DNA from: Cellulomonas sp. PhB150
GTDB taxonomy: Bacteria; Actinomycetota; Actinomycetes; Actinomycetales; Cellulomonadaceae
Direction: 5' to 3'
Assembly (NCBI RefSeq): GCF_003755175.1
Contig: NZ_RKHX01000004.1
Span: forward strand, 62,001-126,000
DNA: 64,000 bases
Below are positions 16,570 to 25,132 of this stretch, in pieces. The translations under genes and the position numbers were made by a program. The notes below the pieces were generated by a model, which was not told where the DNA came from, did no database searches, and was given only the letters and a program-made list of their open reading frames with translations. Every line of letters begins with the position of its first letter. The stretch's first letter is position 1.

Positions 16570-18248
16570 GCCGCACCCGCCGTCGTCAGCGTCGCGACGC
16601 GCCTGCCGCGGGGTTCGCGCAACGCTCGTCGCGCCACCTGACCCTCACGCCACGCGGTCACCACGAAGCCTCCGAGGATCACGGTGTTCGTGGCGTTCCA
16701 GGCCAGTGCCAGGCTGGGGTACCCGTTGCTCAGGTCCTTCCACGCGCCGACGACGGTCGTCAGGGCGAGGAACACGAAGACGAGCACCTGCGGCTGGATG
16801 AACGCGAACGGGGAGCGGTAGGCACCCTTCGAGCCCGTGACGTGCCACGCCTGCTCGCGCTTGAGCACCGCGTTGAGCAGGGCCCGGACGTAGATCGGGA
16901 AGGAGACGGCCGCCATCAGCAGCGTCTGCCAGCGGAACGAGCCGAGCGTGTAGAACGCGACCAGCACCTGCATCACGTAGAAGCCCGCGTAGTAGAGCAG
17001 CCACGTCGCCGGCGTGATGGTGAGGTTCATCGGCGTGAGGTTGAAGAAGATCTGCAGCGGCGGGACCATGATCAGCAGCAGGGGCGCGATGCCCGTGAGG
17101 TAGAACGTCGCCGTCACCGTGTACTGCAGGCGCTGGTCGATCGTGAGCTTGCGCCGGGGCGACATCGGGTTGTGGGTGAGCATGATCTCGAACCCGCCCG
17201 TCGCCCAGCGCAGCTGCTGCTTGGTGTACGCCTCGACGGTCTCCGGGGTGTCCCCGACCGCGAGCTCCTGGGGGATGTAGATCGTCCGCCACCCCTTCTC
17301 GTGCAGCATCAGCGAGGTCCAGACGTCCTCCGACTTCGAGTCGGAGTAGATCCCGCCGACGTCGTTGATCGCGGCACGCCGGAAGATCACGTTGGTCCCG
17401 ACGCAGAACGCGGCGTTGAACCGGTTCCGGCCGGGCTGGATGAAGCGGTAGAACACCGCCTGCATGTAGCCCGCGCCCTTGCTGACGACCGTGTCGAGGT
17501 TGCCGTAGGCCTGCGGGGTCTGGACGAAGGCCACGTCCTTGGCCGCGAAGAAGGGCACCGTCTCGTGCAGGAACTCCGGCTTGGGCACGAAGTCCGCGTC
17601 GAAGACGACGAACAGCTCGCCGCGCGTGATGGACAGCGCGTGGTTGATGTTCCCCGCCTTCGCGCCGTTGCTCGACAGGCGCCGGACGTAGCGGGCGCCG
17701 AGCTCGGCCGCCAGCGCGGCGACCTCGTCGGACCGGCCGTCGTCGAGCACCCAGGTCTCGTGGTGACCGTGCATCGCGAGCGCCGCGGTGACCGTGCGGC
17801 GGATGGTGCCGAGGTCCTCGCCGTAGGTGGTGATGAAGACGTCGATCGTGACGGTCCGGCCGTCCAGCGACATCGTCCAGTCCTGCGGCCTCGACTCGGT
17901 GTGCAGCTGGAGGATCTCCTCCAGGCCGTACAACCGGTCCTGGGCGTGGTGGAACGAGAAACCGCGCGGGTCGTAGCCCGAGGCCAGGACGGTCCACATC
18001 GCCAGCAGCGCGTGGAACACGAGCACCGACTCGGCGGCGATCACCATGACGTAGGGCAGCCAGTCACCCCGGTTGCCCGGGTTGAGCAGGAAGATCGCGT
18101 AGACGACGATCCCCGCGCTGGCGAGAAGGACGAGGAGGACCATCGACGGGCTCTGCGCCGTCTCGGTCTCACGGGCGCGAGCCGGGCGCGCCTGCGGCTG
18201 GTCGGTCCTGCGTGGCTCGATGAAGAGTCGGTCGAACGTGGTGCTCAT
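16566..18248 (-). CDS. Processive family-2 glycosyltransferase (cellulose/curdlan synthase-like)
   Basis: A 560-residue BcsA-like membrane synthase that polymerises UDP-glucose or a similar donor and exports the chain. All catalytic motifs are present: DDG (169-171), FDADF (216-220), SEDVW in place of TED (306-310) and QQLRW (344-348). Two hydrophobic helices precede the catalytic domain and about five follow it. There is no C-terminal PilZ domain. The ATG at 18248 is chosen because upstream codons in frame run into a non-conserved region. A GH81 beta-1,3-glucanase in the same operon points to a beta-1,3-linked (curdlan-like) polymer rather than cellulose, by inference. Confidence 0.92.
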   Translation of the reverse strand: MSTTFDRLFIEPRRTDQPQARPARARETETAQSPSMVLLVLLASAGIVVYAIFLLNPGNRGDWLPYVMVIAAESVLVFHALLAMWTVLASGYDPRGFSFHHAQDRLYGLEEILQLHTESRPQDWTMSLDGRTVTIDVFITTYGEDLGTIRRTVTAALAMHGHHETWVLDDGRSDEVAALAAELGARYVRRLSSNGAKAGNINHALSITRGELFVVFDADFVPKPEFLHETVPFFAAKDVAFVQTPQAYGNLDTVVSKGAGYMQAVFYRFIQPGRNRFNAAFCVGTNVIFRRAAINDVGGIYSDSKSEDVWTSLMLHEKGWRTIYIPQELAVGDTPETVEAYTKQQLRWATGGFEIMLTHNPMSPRRKLTIDQRLQYTVTATFYLTGIAPLLLIMVPPLQIFFNLTPMNLTITPATWLLYYAGFYVMQVLVAFYTLGSFRWQTLLMAAVSFPIYVRALLNAVLKREQAWHVTGSKGAYRSPFAFIQPQVLVFVFLALTTVVGAWKDLSNGYPSLALAWNATNTVILGGFVVTAWREGQVARRALREPRGRRVATLTTAGAA

Positions 18249-18407
18249 AGCTGGGCCCCCGTCGCTTGGGCGGGCCCGGAGGGCCCACCTCTGCCGTGAC
18301 GACGGCCGCGATGGCGCCAACCCCTCGACGTACGCCTGGCGTTGCGTCATCGCGGGGGATGCGAACGACGGTACGGAGGCATGCCGAGGCTGTCCACCAA
18401 CGTGGAG

Positions 18408-18423
18408 TGTGCGCCAGGTCACA
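18408..18423. promoter_or_regulatory. CRP/GlxR-like binding site upstream of the exopolysaccharide operon
   Basis: TGTGCGCCAGGTCACA matches the TGTGA-N6-TCACA palindrome at 9 of 10 core positions. It lies 160 bp upstream of the GT2 start and 39 bp beyond the LLM gene end. It suggests cAMP-dependent control of the synthase operon; no experiment supports it here. Confidence 0.5.
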
Positions 18424-18461
18424 CGTCGGTGAACGCCCCGGACATCGTCGGGGGCAGTTGC

Positions 18462-19385
18462 TCAGGCGAGCTGTGGGGCGATCTCGTTCGCGACGAACTC
18501 CAGGTGGTCGAGGTCGTGCAGGTCCAGGACCTGCAGGTACGCACGCTTCACGCCCTTCTCCTGCAACGCGCCCAGTCGGTCGACGACCTCGCTCGCGGTG
18601 CCACCGAAACCGTCGGCACGCATCTGCTCGGGGTCGCGACCGATGGCGGCCGCGCGGCGATTCACCCCCTGCTCATCGGCAGCCGTGCACAGGACGTGAG
18701 CGATCGAGAGGGTCAGGGTGCTCGGGTCGCGGCCGGCCTCGTCGAGCGCGGTGCGGATCGCCGACAGGCGCCCGTCGACGGCGTCGGCGTCGGGGAAGAC
18801 GAGGTTGAACTCGTCGGCGAACCGGGCCGCGAGCGCGGGCGTGCGGCGCGGGCCGGAGCCGCCGATGACGACCGGGATCTTCGCCTGCACCGGCTTGGGC
18901 AGCGCCGGGGAGTCGACGAGCGAGTAGTGCTCGCCGGCGTGGCTGAACGTCTCGCCCAGCGGGGTCCCCCAGAGGCCGGTGACGATCTCGAGCTGCTCCT
19001 CGAGCATCCCGAACCGCTTGGCCGGGAACGGGATGCCGTACGCGGCGTGCTCGCGCTCGAACCAGCCCGTGCCGAGGCCCAGCTCGACGCGCCCGCCGGA
19101 CATCTGGTCCACCTGGGCGACCTGGATCGCGAGGATGCCCGGGTGCCGGTAGGTGACCGACGAGACGAGCGTGCCGAGGCGGATGCGGCTCGTCTCGCGC
19201 GCGAGGCCGGCGAGCGTCGTCCACGCGTCCGTGGGGCCCGGCAGGCCGTCGCCGTCACCCATCGACAGGTAGTGGTCGGAGCGGAAGAAGGCGTCGAACC
19301 CGAGGTCCTCGGTGGCCTTCGCGACCGCCAGGAGGTCGTCGTACGTGGCGCCCTGCTGGGGCTCGGTGAAGATGCGCAGTTCCAT
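18462..19385 (-). CDS. LLM-class F420-dependent oxidoreductase
   Basis: A 307-residue luciferase-like TIM-barrel enzyme. It begins ELRIFTEPQQGATYDDLLAVAK and contains FFRSDHY, RLGTLVSSVTYRHPGILA, VDQMSGGRVELGLGTGW and IPVVIGG, all typical of the TIGR03560 group of F420-dependent enzymes. The ATG at 19385 has a GGAGG site 3 nt upstream. The gene is monocistronic and divergent from a DUF1684 gene. The substrate is not predictable. Confidence 0.92.
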   Translation of the reverse strand: MELRIFTEPQQGATYDDLLAVAKATEDLGFDAFFRSDHYLSMGDGDGLPGPTDAWTTLAGLARETSRIRLGTLVSSVTYRHPGILAIQVAQVDQMSGGRVELGLGTGWFEREHAAYGIPFPAKRFGMLEEQLEIVTGLWGTPLGETFSHAGEHYSLVDSPALPKPVQAKIPVVIGGSGPRRTPALAARFADEFNLVFPDADAVDGRLSAIRTALDEAGRDPSTLTLSIAHVLCTAADEQGVNRRAAAIGRDPEQMRADGFGGTASEVVDRLGALQEKGVKRAYLQVLDLHDLDHLEFVANEIAPQLA

Positions 19386-19424
19386 GTCCTCCACCTTCGC
19401 ACGGCGGGCGTGGGTGACCGTGCG

Positions 19425-19430
19425 TAGCGT
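19425..19430 (+). promoter_or_regulatory. -10 hexamer of a leaderless promoter
   Basis: TAGCGT with a 6-nt spacer to the GTG at 19437 and no ribosome-binding site. Confidence 0.65.
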
Positions 19431-19436
19431 GGCGGC

Positions 19437-20075
19437 GTGGACGCACCCGTGGTGGACCTGACCTCGCTCGACTACGCGCTCGCCGTCGCGGACTGGCGGC
19501 TGCGCGTCGCGCGCATCTACGCGGCCGTGCGCGCCTCGGAGGATCCCGCGGACGCGCACGCCGGCTGGGTCGCCGCGCGTGACGAGCTGTTCGCGACGCA
19601 TCCGGCCTCGCCGATCCTCGACCAGGAGTCGTTCGCCGGGCTCGACGTCGCGCCGTACGACCCCTCGATGCGGTTCGTCGTCCCGGTGCTGCCCGACGAG
19701 CCGCGCCGCATGGACGTGCCGACCGGGACCGACGGCGTGGTGCCGTTCGAGCGGCTCGGGCGCGTGGAGCTGCCCGGCGTCGGCTCGCTCGCCGTGTGGG
19801 CGCTGCGCTCCTACGGCGGCGGCCTGTTCGTGCCGGTCAGGGACGCCCTCGCGGGCCGGCCGGGCGGCACGTACGGCGGCGGCCGCTACCTGCTGGACAC
19901 GAGCAAGAGCGCGCACCTGGGGGCGTCCGACGAGGGCCTCATGGTGGATCTCAACTTCGCGTACAACCCGTCGTGCGCGTACGACCCGGCGTGGGCATGC
20001 CCGCTCGCGCAGGCCGAGAACACCGTGCCCGTCGGGCTGGACGTCGGCGAGCGCGCGAAGGTGCGGACCGCATGA
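19437..20075 (+). CDS. DUF1684 domain protein
   Basis: A 212-residue protein with the DUF1684 signature near the C-terminus: DLNFAYNPSCAYDPAWACPLA followed by ENTVPV and GER. The N-terminal part (YALAVADWRLRVARIYA) resembles the helical start of the family. The cytoplasmic location is inferred from the lack of a signal. Its stop overlaps the next ATG by 4 nt, forming a two-gene operon transcribed from a leaderless promoter. The family's biochemical role is unknown. Confidence 0.9.
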   Translation: MDAPVVDLTSLDYALAVADWRLRVARIYAAVRASEDPADAHAGWVAARDELFATHPASPILDQESFAGLDVAPYDPSMRFVVPVLPDEPRRMDVPTGTDGVVPFERLGRVELPGVGSLAVWALRSYGGGLFVPVRDALAGRPGGTYGGGRYLLDTSKSAHLGASDEGLMVDLNFAYNPSCAYDPAWACPLAQAENTVPVGLDVGERAKVRTA

Positions 20076-20872
20076 GCGCGATCACCTCGATGTGGGCCTG
20101 GGACAACCCGGTCCCCGCCTCGGTCGACGCGCGCGGCCGGGGCTACGCGCCAGCCGCGCCGGACGAGCTCGTCGCGTTCGCCCGGGCGCGTGGCCTGACC
20201 CGGGTGATGCTCTCCGCGCCCTGGGCGGCCGACGAGGGGCCGGTCGGCGACTGGTTCACCGCGGCGGTCGACGCGCTCACGCGCGCCGGGGTCACCGTCT
20301 CGGCGCTCGGCGGCGACCCCGGCTGGCTCGGGACGCCGCAGCTGGCCGTGCAGTGGTCCCGCGCCGCGCGCGCCGCGGGTGCGACCGCGATCCAGCTCGA
20401 CGTCGAGCCCTGGGTCCTGCCCGCCTGGCAGTCCGACCAGGCCGGTTCGGTGCGACGGTGGCTCGCGCTGCTCGACGCGGTGCGCCTCGACGTCGCGGGC
20501 GCGGAGCTCGGGATCGACTGCCCGTGGTGGCTCGCCTCGACCACGCACGGCGACGGCACCGTGCTGGACGCCGTCCTGCCCCGCGCGGACCGGATCGGCG
20601 TCGTCGCGTTCGCCGACCACGCGGCCGGGCCGGACGGGATCGTCACCCTGGCCTCCCCCGCCGCGCTCGCGTGCGGGATGCCGTTCACCATCGGCGTCGA
20701 GACCGACACCCCGGAGATCGCGGGCGGCGCGCAGTTCACGTTCTACGACGAGGGGCCGGACGCGCTCGAGCGCGAGGCTGCGCTGGTCGGCGACGCGTTC
20801 GCCGACGTCCCGGGGTACGAGGGCGTCAGCGTCGAGCACCACCGCGCGTGGCGGTCGCTGCTGGGGATCTGA
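20072..20872 (+). CDS. Hypothetical TIM-barrel-like protein
   Basis: A 266-residue soluble protein with alternating beta strands and helices, as in a glycosidase-type barrel: TSMWAWDNPVPAS at the start, VTVSALGGDPGWLG, then AIQLDVEPWVLPAW, GIDCPWWLA, IGVVAFADHAAGPDGIV and QFTFYDEG near the end. The LDVEPW strand with acidic residues and aromatic neighbours resembles glycoside-hydrolase-like active sites, but no family can be named. The start is fixed by the ATGA overlap with the DUF1684 gene. Confidence 0.8.
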   Translation: MSAITSMWAWDNPVPASVDARGRGYAPAAPDELVAFARARGLTRVMLSAPWAADEGPVGDWFTAAVDALTRAGVTVSALGGDPGWLGTPQLAVQWSRAARAAGATAIQLDVEPWVLPAWQSDQAGSVRRWLALLDAVRLDVAGAELGIDCPWWLASTTHGDGTVLDAVLPRADRIGVVAFADHAAGPDGIVTLASPAALACGMPFTIGVETDTPEIAGGAQFTFYDEGPDALEREAALVGDAFADVPGYEGVSVEHHRAWRSLLGI

Positions 20873-20881
20873 GCGCGCGCC

Positions 20882-22180
20882 TCACCGCTTCTTGGGCACG
20901 GCGAGCGCGGCCGAGGTGCGCGACGCCGTGCCGTACTCGGCCTTGGTGGCGGTCGCACGGACGGTCAGCTTCTTGCCTCGGTCGGCCGCGGTGACGGTGT
21001 AGGTGCGCTTCGTCGCCTTCGTGATCGCCTTGCCGTTCCGGTACCAGCGGTAGCGGACGGAGTCGGCGTGGGGCGACCACTTTCCCGCCGTCGCGCCGGC
21101 CGCGGTGAGCTTGGTGCCGACGGCCGCCTTCTTCACGCCCGACGGCAATGTGATCGTCGGCCTGGGCTTCTTCGCGAACGCGTGCAGGACCGTGCGCACG
21201 CCGCGGAGCTGGAGCACGGCGGACCGCTTGCCGGGGCCGTTGGCGATCGTCAGGACGCGCAGCACCTTCCCGGCGCTGTCCTTCGGCAGCGTGACCGACT
21301 TCCCGGTCCGGAGCTTCTTCCACGTCCCGTCGGTGCCGCGCAGCTGCCACAGGTAGGTCAACGTCGTCGGCTTCGGCGAGAGCTTGCCGCCCACCGCCCA
21401 GGCCCGCAGGCTCGCCGTGACCTTGACGCCGGCGACGGGCTCGCGGTCGAGGCTCACGTCGAGGTCGCCGACGTGGGAGCCGTACCCGGTCGGTACGGAC
21501 TTCGAGCCGGCCGGCGCGGCCATGTACCCGGCCCAGGTCGGGCTCGTGAACCCCTTCGCGCCCTTCGGGTAGTAGACGATCAGACCGTTGCCGATCCCGA
21601 ACGGGGCGATCCCGTTGTACCCGCAGCCGCCGGGCGAGCAGACGTAGTCGCCGAGCTCGCCCATCTGGGGCGCCGCGCCACGGAAGGTGACCTTGCGCAG
21701 GGAGTACTTCCAGGCCTCACCGGCGATCTCGTCCTGGTTCAGCGCGTTGGTGCCGATCCACGTGACGCTGGCCGGGATGACGAACGACGTGATCCGGTTG
21801 CCGTAGAAGGCGTAGTCCTCGATCGAGACCACGCCGGACGGGATCGAGACCTTCGTCGCCGGCACCGGAGACCGGCCGGGCAGCACGTAGTCGACCGGCC
21901 CGGCGAAGGCCGCGCGCCCGATGGTGGTCACGCGGTACGTCGCGCCCCGGGTGGTGATCTTGCCGGGCACGGTGATCGTCGTCCTGCGCTTCCCGCTCCA
22001 GCCCTTCAGCGTCGCGGTGTGCTGCTGGGGGTCCAGGACGTAGGTGAACGCCCCGACCGCGACTCCCGACGACGCTCCGGCAGCCGTCTGAGCGGGTGCC
22101 GTCACGCCGACCAGGACGAGCGCGGCAGCCACCAGGCCGGGGAGGAGCCGACGGGCGACGGGTCGTCTCGGGGTGCTCAT
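20882..22180 (-). CDS. Secreted BspA-type leucine-rich-repeat surface protein
   Basis: A 432-residue exported protein. A signal peptide (about 1-36) precedes a TTITVPGKITTRGATYRVTTIG segment and LRR_5/BspA-like repeats such as VSIPSGVVSIEDYAFYGNRITSFVIPASVTWIGTNAL. Ig-like C-terminal modules follow, with YLWQLRGTDGTWKKL and YRWYRNGKAI and terminal Lys-rich repeats. It is probably retained at the cell surface or secreted. A TAGATT hexamer lies 6 nt upstream of the ATG, so the mRNA is likely leaderless. It is convergent with the TIM-barrel gene, 9 bp away. Confidence 0.88.
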   Translation of the reverse strand: MSTPRRPVARRLLPGLVAAALVLVGVTAPAQTAAGASSGVAVGAFTYVLDPQQHTATLKGWSGKRRTTITVPGKITTRGATYRVTTIGRAAFAGPVDYVLPGRSPVPATKVSIPSGVVSIEDYAFYGNRITSFVIPASVTWIGTNALNQDEIAGEAWKYSLRKVTFRGAAPQMGELGDYVCSPGGCGYNGIAPFGIGNGLIVYYPKGAKGFTSPTWAGYMAAPAGSKSVPTGYGSHVGDLDVSLDREPVAGVKVTASLRAWAVGGKLSPKPTTLTYLWQLRGTDGTWKKLRTGKSVTLPKDSAGKVLRVLTIANGPGKRSAVLQLRGVRTVLHAFAKKPRPTITLPSGVKKAAVGTKLTAAGATAGKWSPHADSVRYRWYRNGKAITKATKRTYTVTAADRGKKLTVRATATKAEYGTASRTSAALAVPKKR

Positions 22181-22186
22181 GGGGGA

Positions 22187-22192
22187 AATCTA
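22187..22192 (-). promoter_or_regulatory. -10 hexamer of a leaderless promoter (LRR gene)
   Basis: TAGATT on the minus strand, 6-nt spacer to the ATG at 22180. Confidence 0.65.
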
Positions 22193-22236
22193 GGGGCGCG
22201 GGGCGCCTGCCTCGCCAAGATCTGCGGGTGAATGCG

Positions 22237-23172
22237 TCAGGGGCGCTGGCAGGACGGGCAGAAGTAGAGCTTGCGGGTCGCCATCTCCTCGACCACCACG
22301 GTCGTGCCGCACACCCGGCACGGCAGGCCGTCGCGCTTGTAGACCCAGTGCCGCTCGCCCGGGTCCGCCAGGGCCGCGGCCCGCCCGGCGTCGTCGAGGT
22401 CCTCGCGCGTGATCATCGCGCCGTCGCGGATGCCGTCCGCGAGCAGCCCCGCCCAGTCGGCCCACAGCGCGCGCACCACGTCGCGCGGGACCGCGCGGCC
22501 GGGGGTGTGCGCGTCGAGCCTGGCGCGGAAGAGCAGCTCGGCCCGGTAGATGTTGCCGATGCCCGCGACGACGCTCTGGTCCATGAGCAGCTGGCCCACC
22601 GCGACTCCGCGGCCCCCGACCCGCGCGACGACGACCTCGCCCGCGGCCGCCAGGTCGTCGGTGCTCGCCGGGTCGGGACCGAGCCGGTCGACCACCGCCT
22701 GCGCCTCGTCGGGCCCCAGCACCTCGCACGCCGACGGGCCGCGCAGGTCCGCGACCGACTCGGGCGCGGCCAGCCGCACGCGCACCTGCCCGACGGGCTC
22801 CGGCGGGAAAGGCGCGAGCAGCCCGCCCTCGTCGGCCGGGGACTCGCGCTCGTCCTCACCCATCCGCACCGCACGCCGCAACCGCGGCGCCCCCATGCTC
22901 CCGAGCGCCGCCTGGCCCGCCACGATCGGCGCGATCCGTCCGTAGAAGTCCCACGCGCCGTAGAGCCCGAGGTGCACGCGCAGCACGTCGCCGGAGCCGA
23001 ACGTGCAGAACAGCTGCTTGCCGACGGCGTGCGCCTCGACCATCGTCTGCCCGTCGAGCCGGGCCGCCCCCGCGGCGAACCGCCCCTGCGGCGAGGTCAC
23101 GGCGAGCGCGTGCCCGACGAAGTCGGCCGAGACCTGCCGGGCGATGCGGTGGACGGTATGACCTTCGGGCAC
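22237..23172 (-). CDS. nei2: Endonuclease VIII / Fpg-family DNA glycosylase (Nei2)
   Basis: A 311-residue base-excision repair bifunctional glycosylase/AP lyase. The mature N-terminus PEGHTVHR, whose Pro2 and Glu3 are catalytic, marks the Nei2-like group. A helix-two-turn-helix carries MDQSVVAGIGNIYRAELLF. The C-terminal zinc finger is C-x2-C then C-x2-C (CRVCG ... YFCPSCQRP). The GTG start has no ribosome-binding site but a TAGCGT hexamer 6 nt upstream (23179-23184), so the mRNA is probably leaderless. It removes oxidised pyrimidines in related organisms. Confidence 0.95.
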   Translation of the reverse strand: MPEGHTVHRIARQVSADFVGHALAVTSPQGRFAAGAARLDGQTMVEAHAVGKQLFCTFGSGDVLRVHLGLYGAWDFYGRIAPIVAGQAALGSMGAPRLRRAVRMGEDERESPADEGGLLAPFPPEPVGQVRVRLAAPESVADLRGPSACEVLGPDEAQAVVDRLGPDPASTDDLAAAGEVVVARVGGRGVAVGQLLMDQSVVAGIGNIYRAELLFRARLDAHTPGRAVPRDVVRALWADWAGLLADGIRDGAMITREDLDDAGRAAALADPGERHWVYKRDGLPCRVCGTTVVVEEMATRKLYFCPSCQRP

Positions 23173-23178
23173 CGGGCC

Positions 23179-23184
23179 ACGCTA
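23179..23184 (-). promoter_or_regulatory. -10 hexamer of a leaderless promoter (nei2)
   Basis: TAGCGT on the minus strand with a 6-nt spacer to the GTG at 23172. Confidence 0.65.
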
Positions 23185-23192
23185 CGGGTCGG

Positions 23193-25034
23193 TCAGGCGA
23201 CGTGCAGGACCTTGGCCAGCGGGGTGCCGGTCGGCGGGGTGACCGGGGCGGGGGCCGGGGTCTGCGCCGCGGCCTCCAGCACGTCGGTGATCTCCGGCCC
23301 GATCAGCTCGTACCGCTCCAGCAGCGCATCGCGCAGCGCCTCGACGAGGTGCCGGTTGCGGCTCAGGAGCCGGCGGACGTGGCTGCGCGCGTCGTCGAGG
23401 ACCGTCTCCAGGCTCTCCCGGGCTGCGGCGTCCGACAGCACCGCGGAGACCAGGTCGTGCTGGGTCGCCGCGAAGGACACGAGCGAGCCGGTCATGCCGG
23501 CCGCGCCGACCATCTGGGCGGCGGTCCGGGTGGCCGACGCGAGGTCGGAGGCCGGTCCGGTGGACGTCTGGCCGAAGAACAGCTCCTCGGCGACCCAGCC
23601 GCCCATCGCGATCTGCACGAGGGAGTTGAGGTCGTAGTGCGAGTGCGTCCAGACCTCCTCGCAGTCGTCGTGCGCGAGCAGGCCCAGGGCTTCGCCGCGC
23701 CGGACGATCGTGAGGACCTCGAGCGTGCGGTTCGGGGCGACGAGCCACGCGACCGTCGCGTGCCCGGCCTCGTGCGTGGCGATGAGCTCCTGCTCGGCGG
23801 CCGTGTAGCGCACGGGCTGGCCGATGCCGCCCATCTCCGTGATGCGCGCCTGCTCGACGTCGTGGAACGACATCTCGAGCGACCCGCGGCGCAGGGCGTT
23901 GACCAGGGCCTCGTCGAGCAGGTGCTCGACCATCACCGGGGTCCAGCCGTTGGTGGCCGCGGCGACGCGGTCCCGCAGGACGGGCTCGTCGAGCTCGGCG
24001 TCGTGCGCGCGCCGGGCCAGGAAGTGGTCGACCAGCTCGCGCCGGCCCAGCGCGTCCGGCGTCGAGAAGGTCAGGTGCCGGTCGAACCGGCCCGGGCGCA
24101 GCAGGGCCGGGTCGAGCGAGTCGGCACGGTTCGTCGCGGCGATGAGCAGGATCGGCGCACGGCCGGGCTTGCGCTGCTGGATCTGGCGGTGCGCGGGCAG
24201 GAACAGGTTCACGCGCGCGACGAGGCGGTTGTACATCTTGTCGCCGCCGGTCGGCTCGTCGAACGACTGCATCTGCACGAGCAGCTCGTTGACCACCCCG
24301 CCGGTTCCCTCGGAGACCACCTGGTTGGTGACCAGCCCGCGGTGGAAGCCCTGCATCGGCGAGGCGGTCATGGCCGAGGCCATCCCCCCGCGGCGCATGG
24401 CGATCGCGTCGATCTCCTCGATGAAGCCGATCGCCCCACCCTCGGCGCGCGCGGCCTTGCGCAGCGCCTTGAAGTACGAGCGGATCTTCTTGGCGGTGGC
24501 CCCGTAGTACATCGACTGGAACGACGTCGCGGAGACGAACAGGAACGGCACGCCGGCCTCGGCGGCCATGGCCTTGGCGGTCATCGTCTTGCCCGTGCCC
24601 GGCAGCCCCTCGAACAGCAGGCCGCGGCGCGGCGAGCCACCCATCTGGTCGGCGAACCGGCGGTGGGTCTGGAACAGGTCGATCGAGCGGCGCACGTCCT
24701 CCTTGACCGGGTCGATGCCGACCACGTCGTCCAGGGCGACGTCGATCTGCTCGGGCCGGTAGGTCAGGTGCGGCGAGCGACCGCCGCCCATCTGGGTGCC
24801 GACGACGACCAGCAGCATGATCGCGAAGAACACGATGATCGTCAGCAGGAACGGGTCCACGTGCGGCAGCGGCGGGATGACCGACCAGCCGGCGAACGCG
24901 CCACCGATGACGTACGCCTCGACGAGCAGCACCACCACCGCGAGCCGGTAGAACCGTCGGCGGCGCATGCGCTCCCGGTCGAGCGCGATGTCGTGCGCTC
25001 CCTGGCGGATGGGGGAGACGAGCTCTTCGGCCAC
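23193..25034 (-). CDS. FtsH-like membrane AAA+ zinc protease, divergent paralogue
   Basis: A 613-residue membrane protease. Two helices (about 28-50 and 63-83) with a short loop precede the AAA domain. Walker A is GLPGTGKT, and the second region of homology is AATNRADSLDPALLRPGRFDR. The protease motif is HEAGH, and the third zinc ligand lies in TGPASDL. Compared with housekeeping FtsH, the Walker B is IEEID rather than IDEID, the pore loop is YYG-like (FQSMYYGATAKK), and about 30 residues are inserted before AATNR. It is therefore probably not the essential FtsH but a specialised paralogue. A GTG start with AAAGGA upstream is used. Confidence 0.88.
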   Translation of the reverse strand: MAEELVSPIRQGAHDIALDRERMRRRRFYRLAVVVLLVEAYVIGGAFAGWSVIPPLPHVDPFLLTIIVFFAIMLLVVVGTQMGGGRSPHLTYRPEQIDVALDDVVGIDPVKEDVRRSIDLFQTHRRFADQMGGSPRRGLLFEGLPGTGKTMTAKAMAAEAGVPFLFVSATSFQSMYYGATAKKIRSYFKALRKAARAEGGAIGFIEEIDAIAMRRGGMASAMTASPMQGFHRGLVTNQVVSEGTGGVVNELLVQMQSFDEPTGGDKMYNRLVARVNLFLPAHRQIQQRKPGRAPILLIAATNRADSLDPALLRPGRFDRHLTFSTPDALGRRELVDHFLARRAHDAELDEPVLRDRVAAATNGWTPVMVEHLLDEALVNALRRGSLEMSFHDVEQARITEMGGIGQPVRYTAAEQELIATHEAGHATVAWLVAPNRTLEVLTIVRRGEALGLLAHDDCEEVWTHSHYDLNSLVQIAMGGWVAEELFFGQTSTGPASDLASATRTAAQMVGAAGMTGSLVSFAATQHDLVSAVLSDAAARESLETVLDDARSHVRRLLSRNRHLVEALRDALLERYELIGPEITDVLEAAAQTPAPAPVTPPTGTPLAKVLHVA

Positions 25035-25132
25035 GAGGTGTGTGTCCTTTCGTGCTGGTCAGGGCGGACACCCCATCGTCCGGTCGCCACCGGGAACCGG
25101 CAAGATCGGACATATCGGACCACCCGAACGGG

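Noticed and set aside
18249-18461. Possible c-di-GMP or c-di-AMP riboswitch before the GT2 gene
   Set aside because: Neither the GEMM nor the ydaO conserved core could be found on the correct strand.
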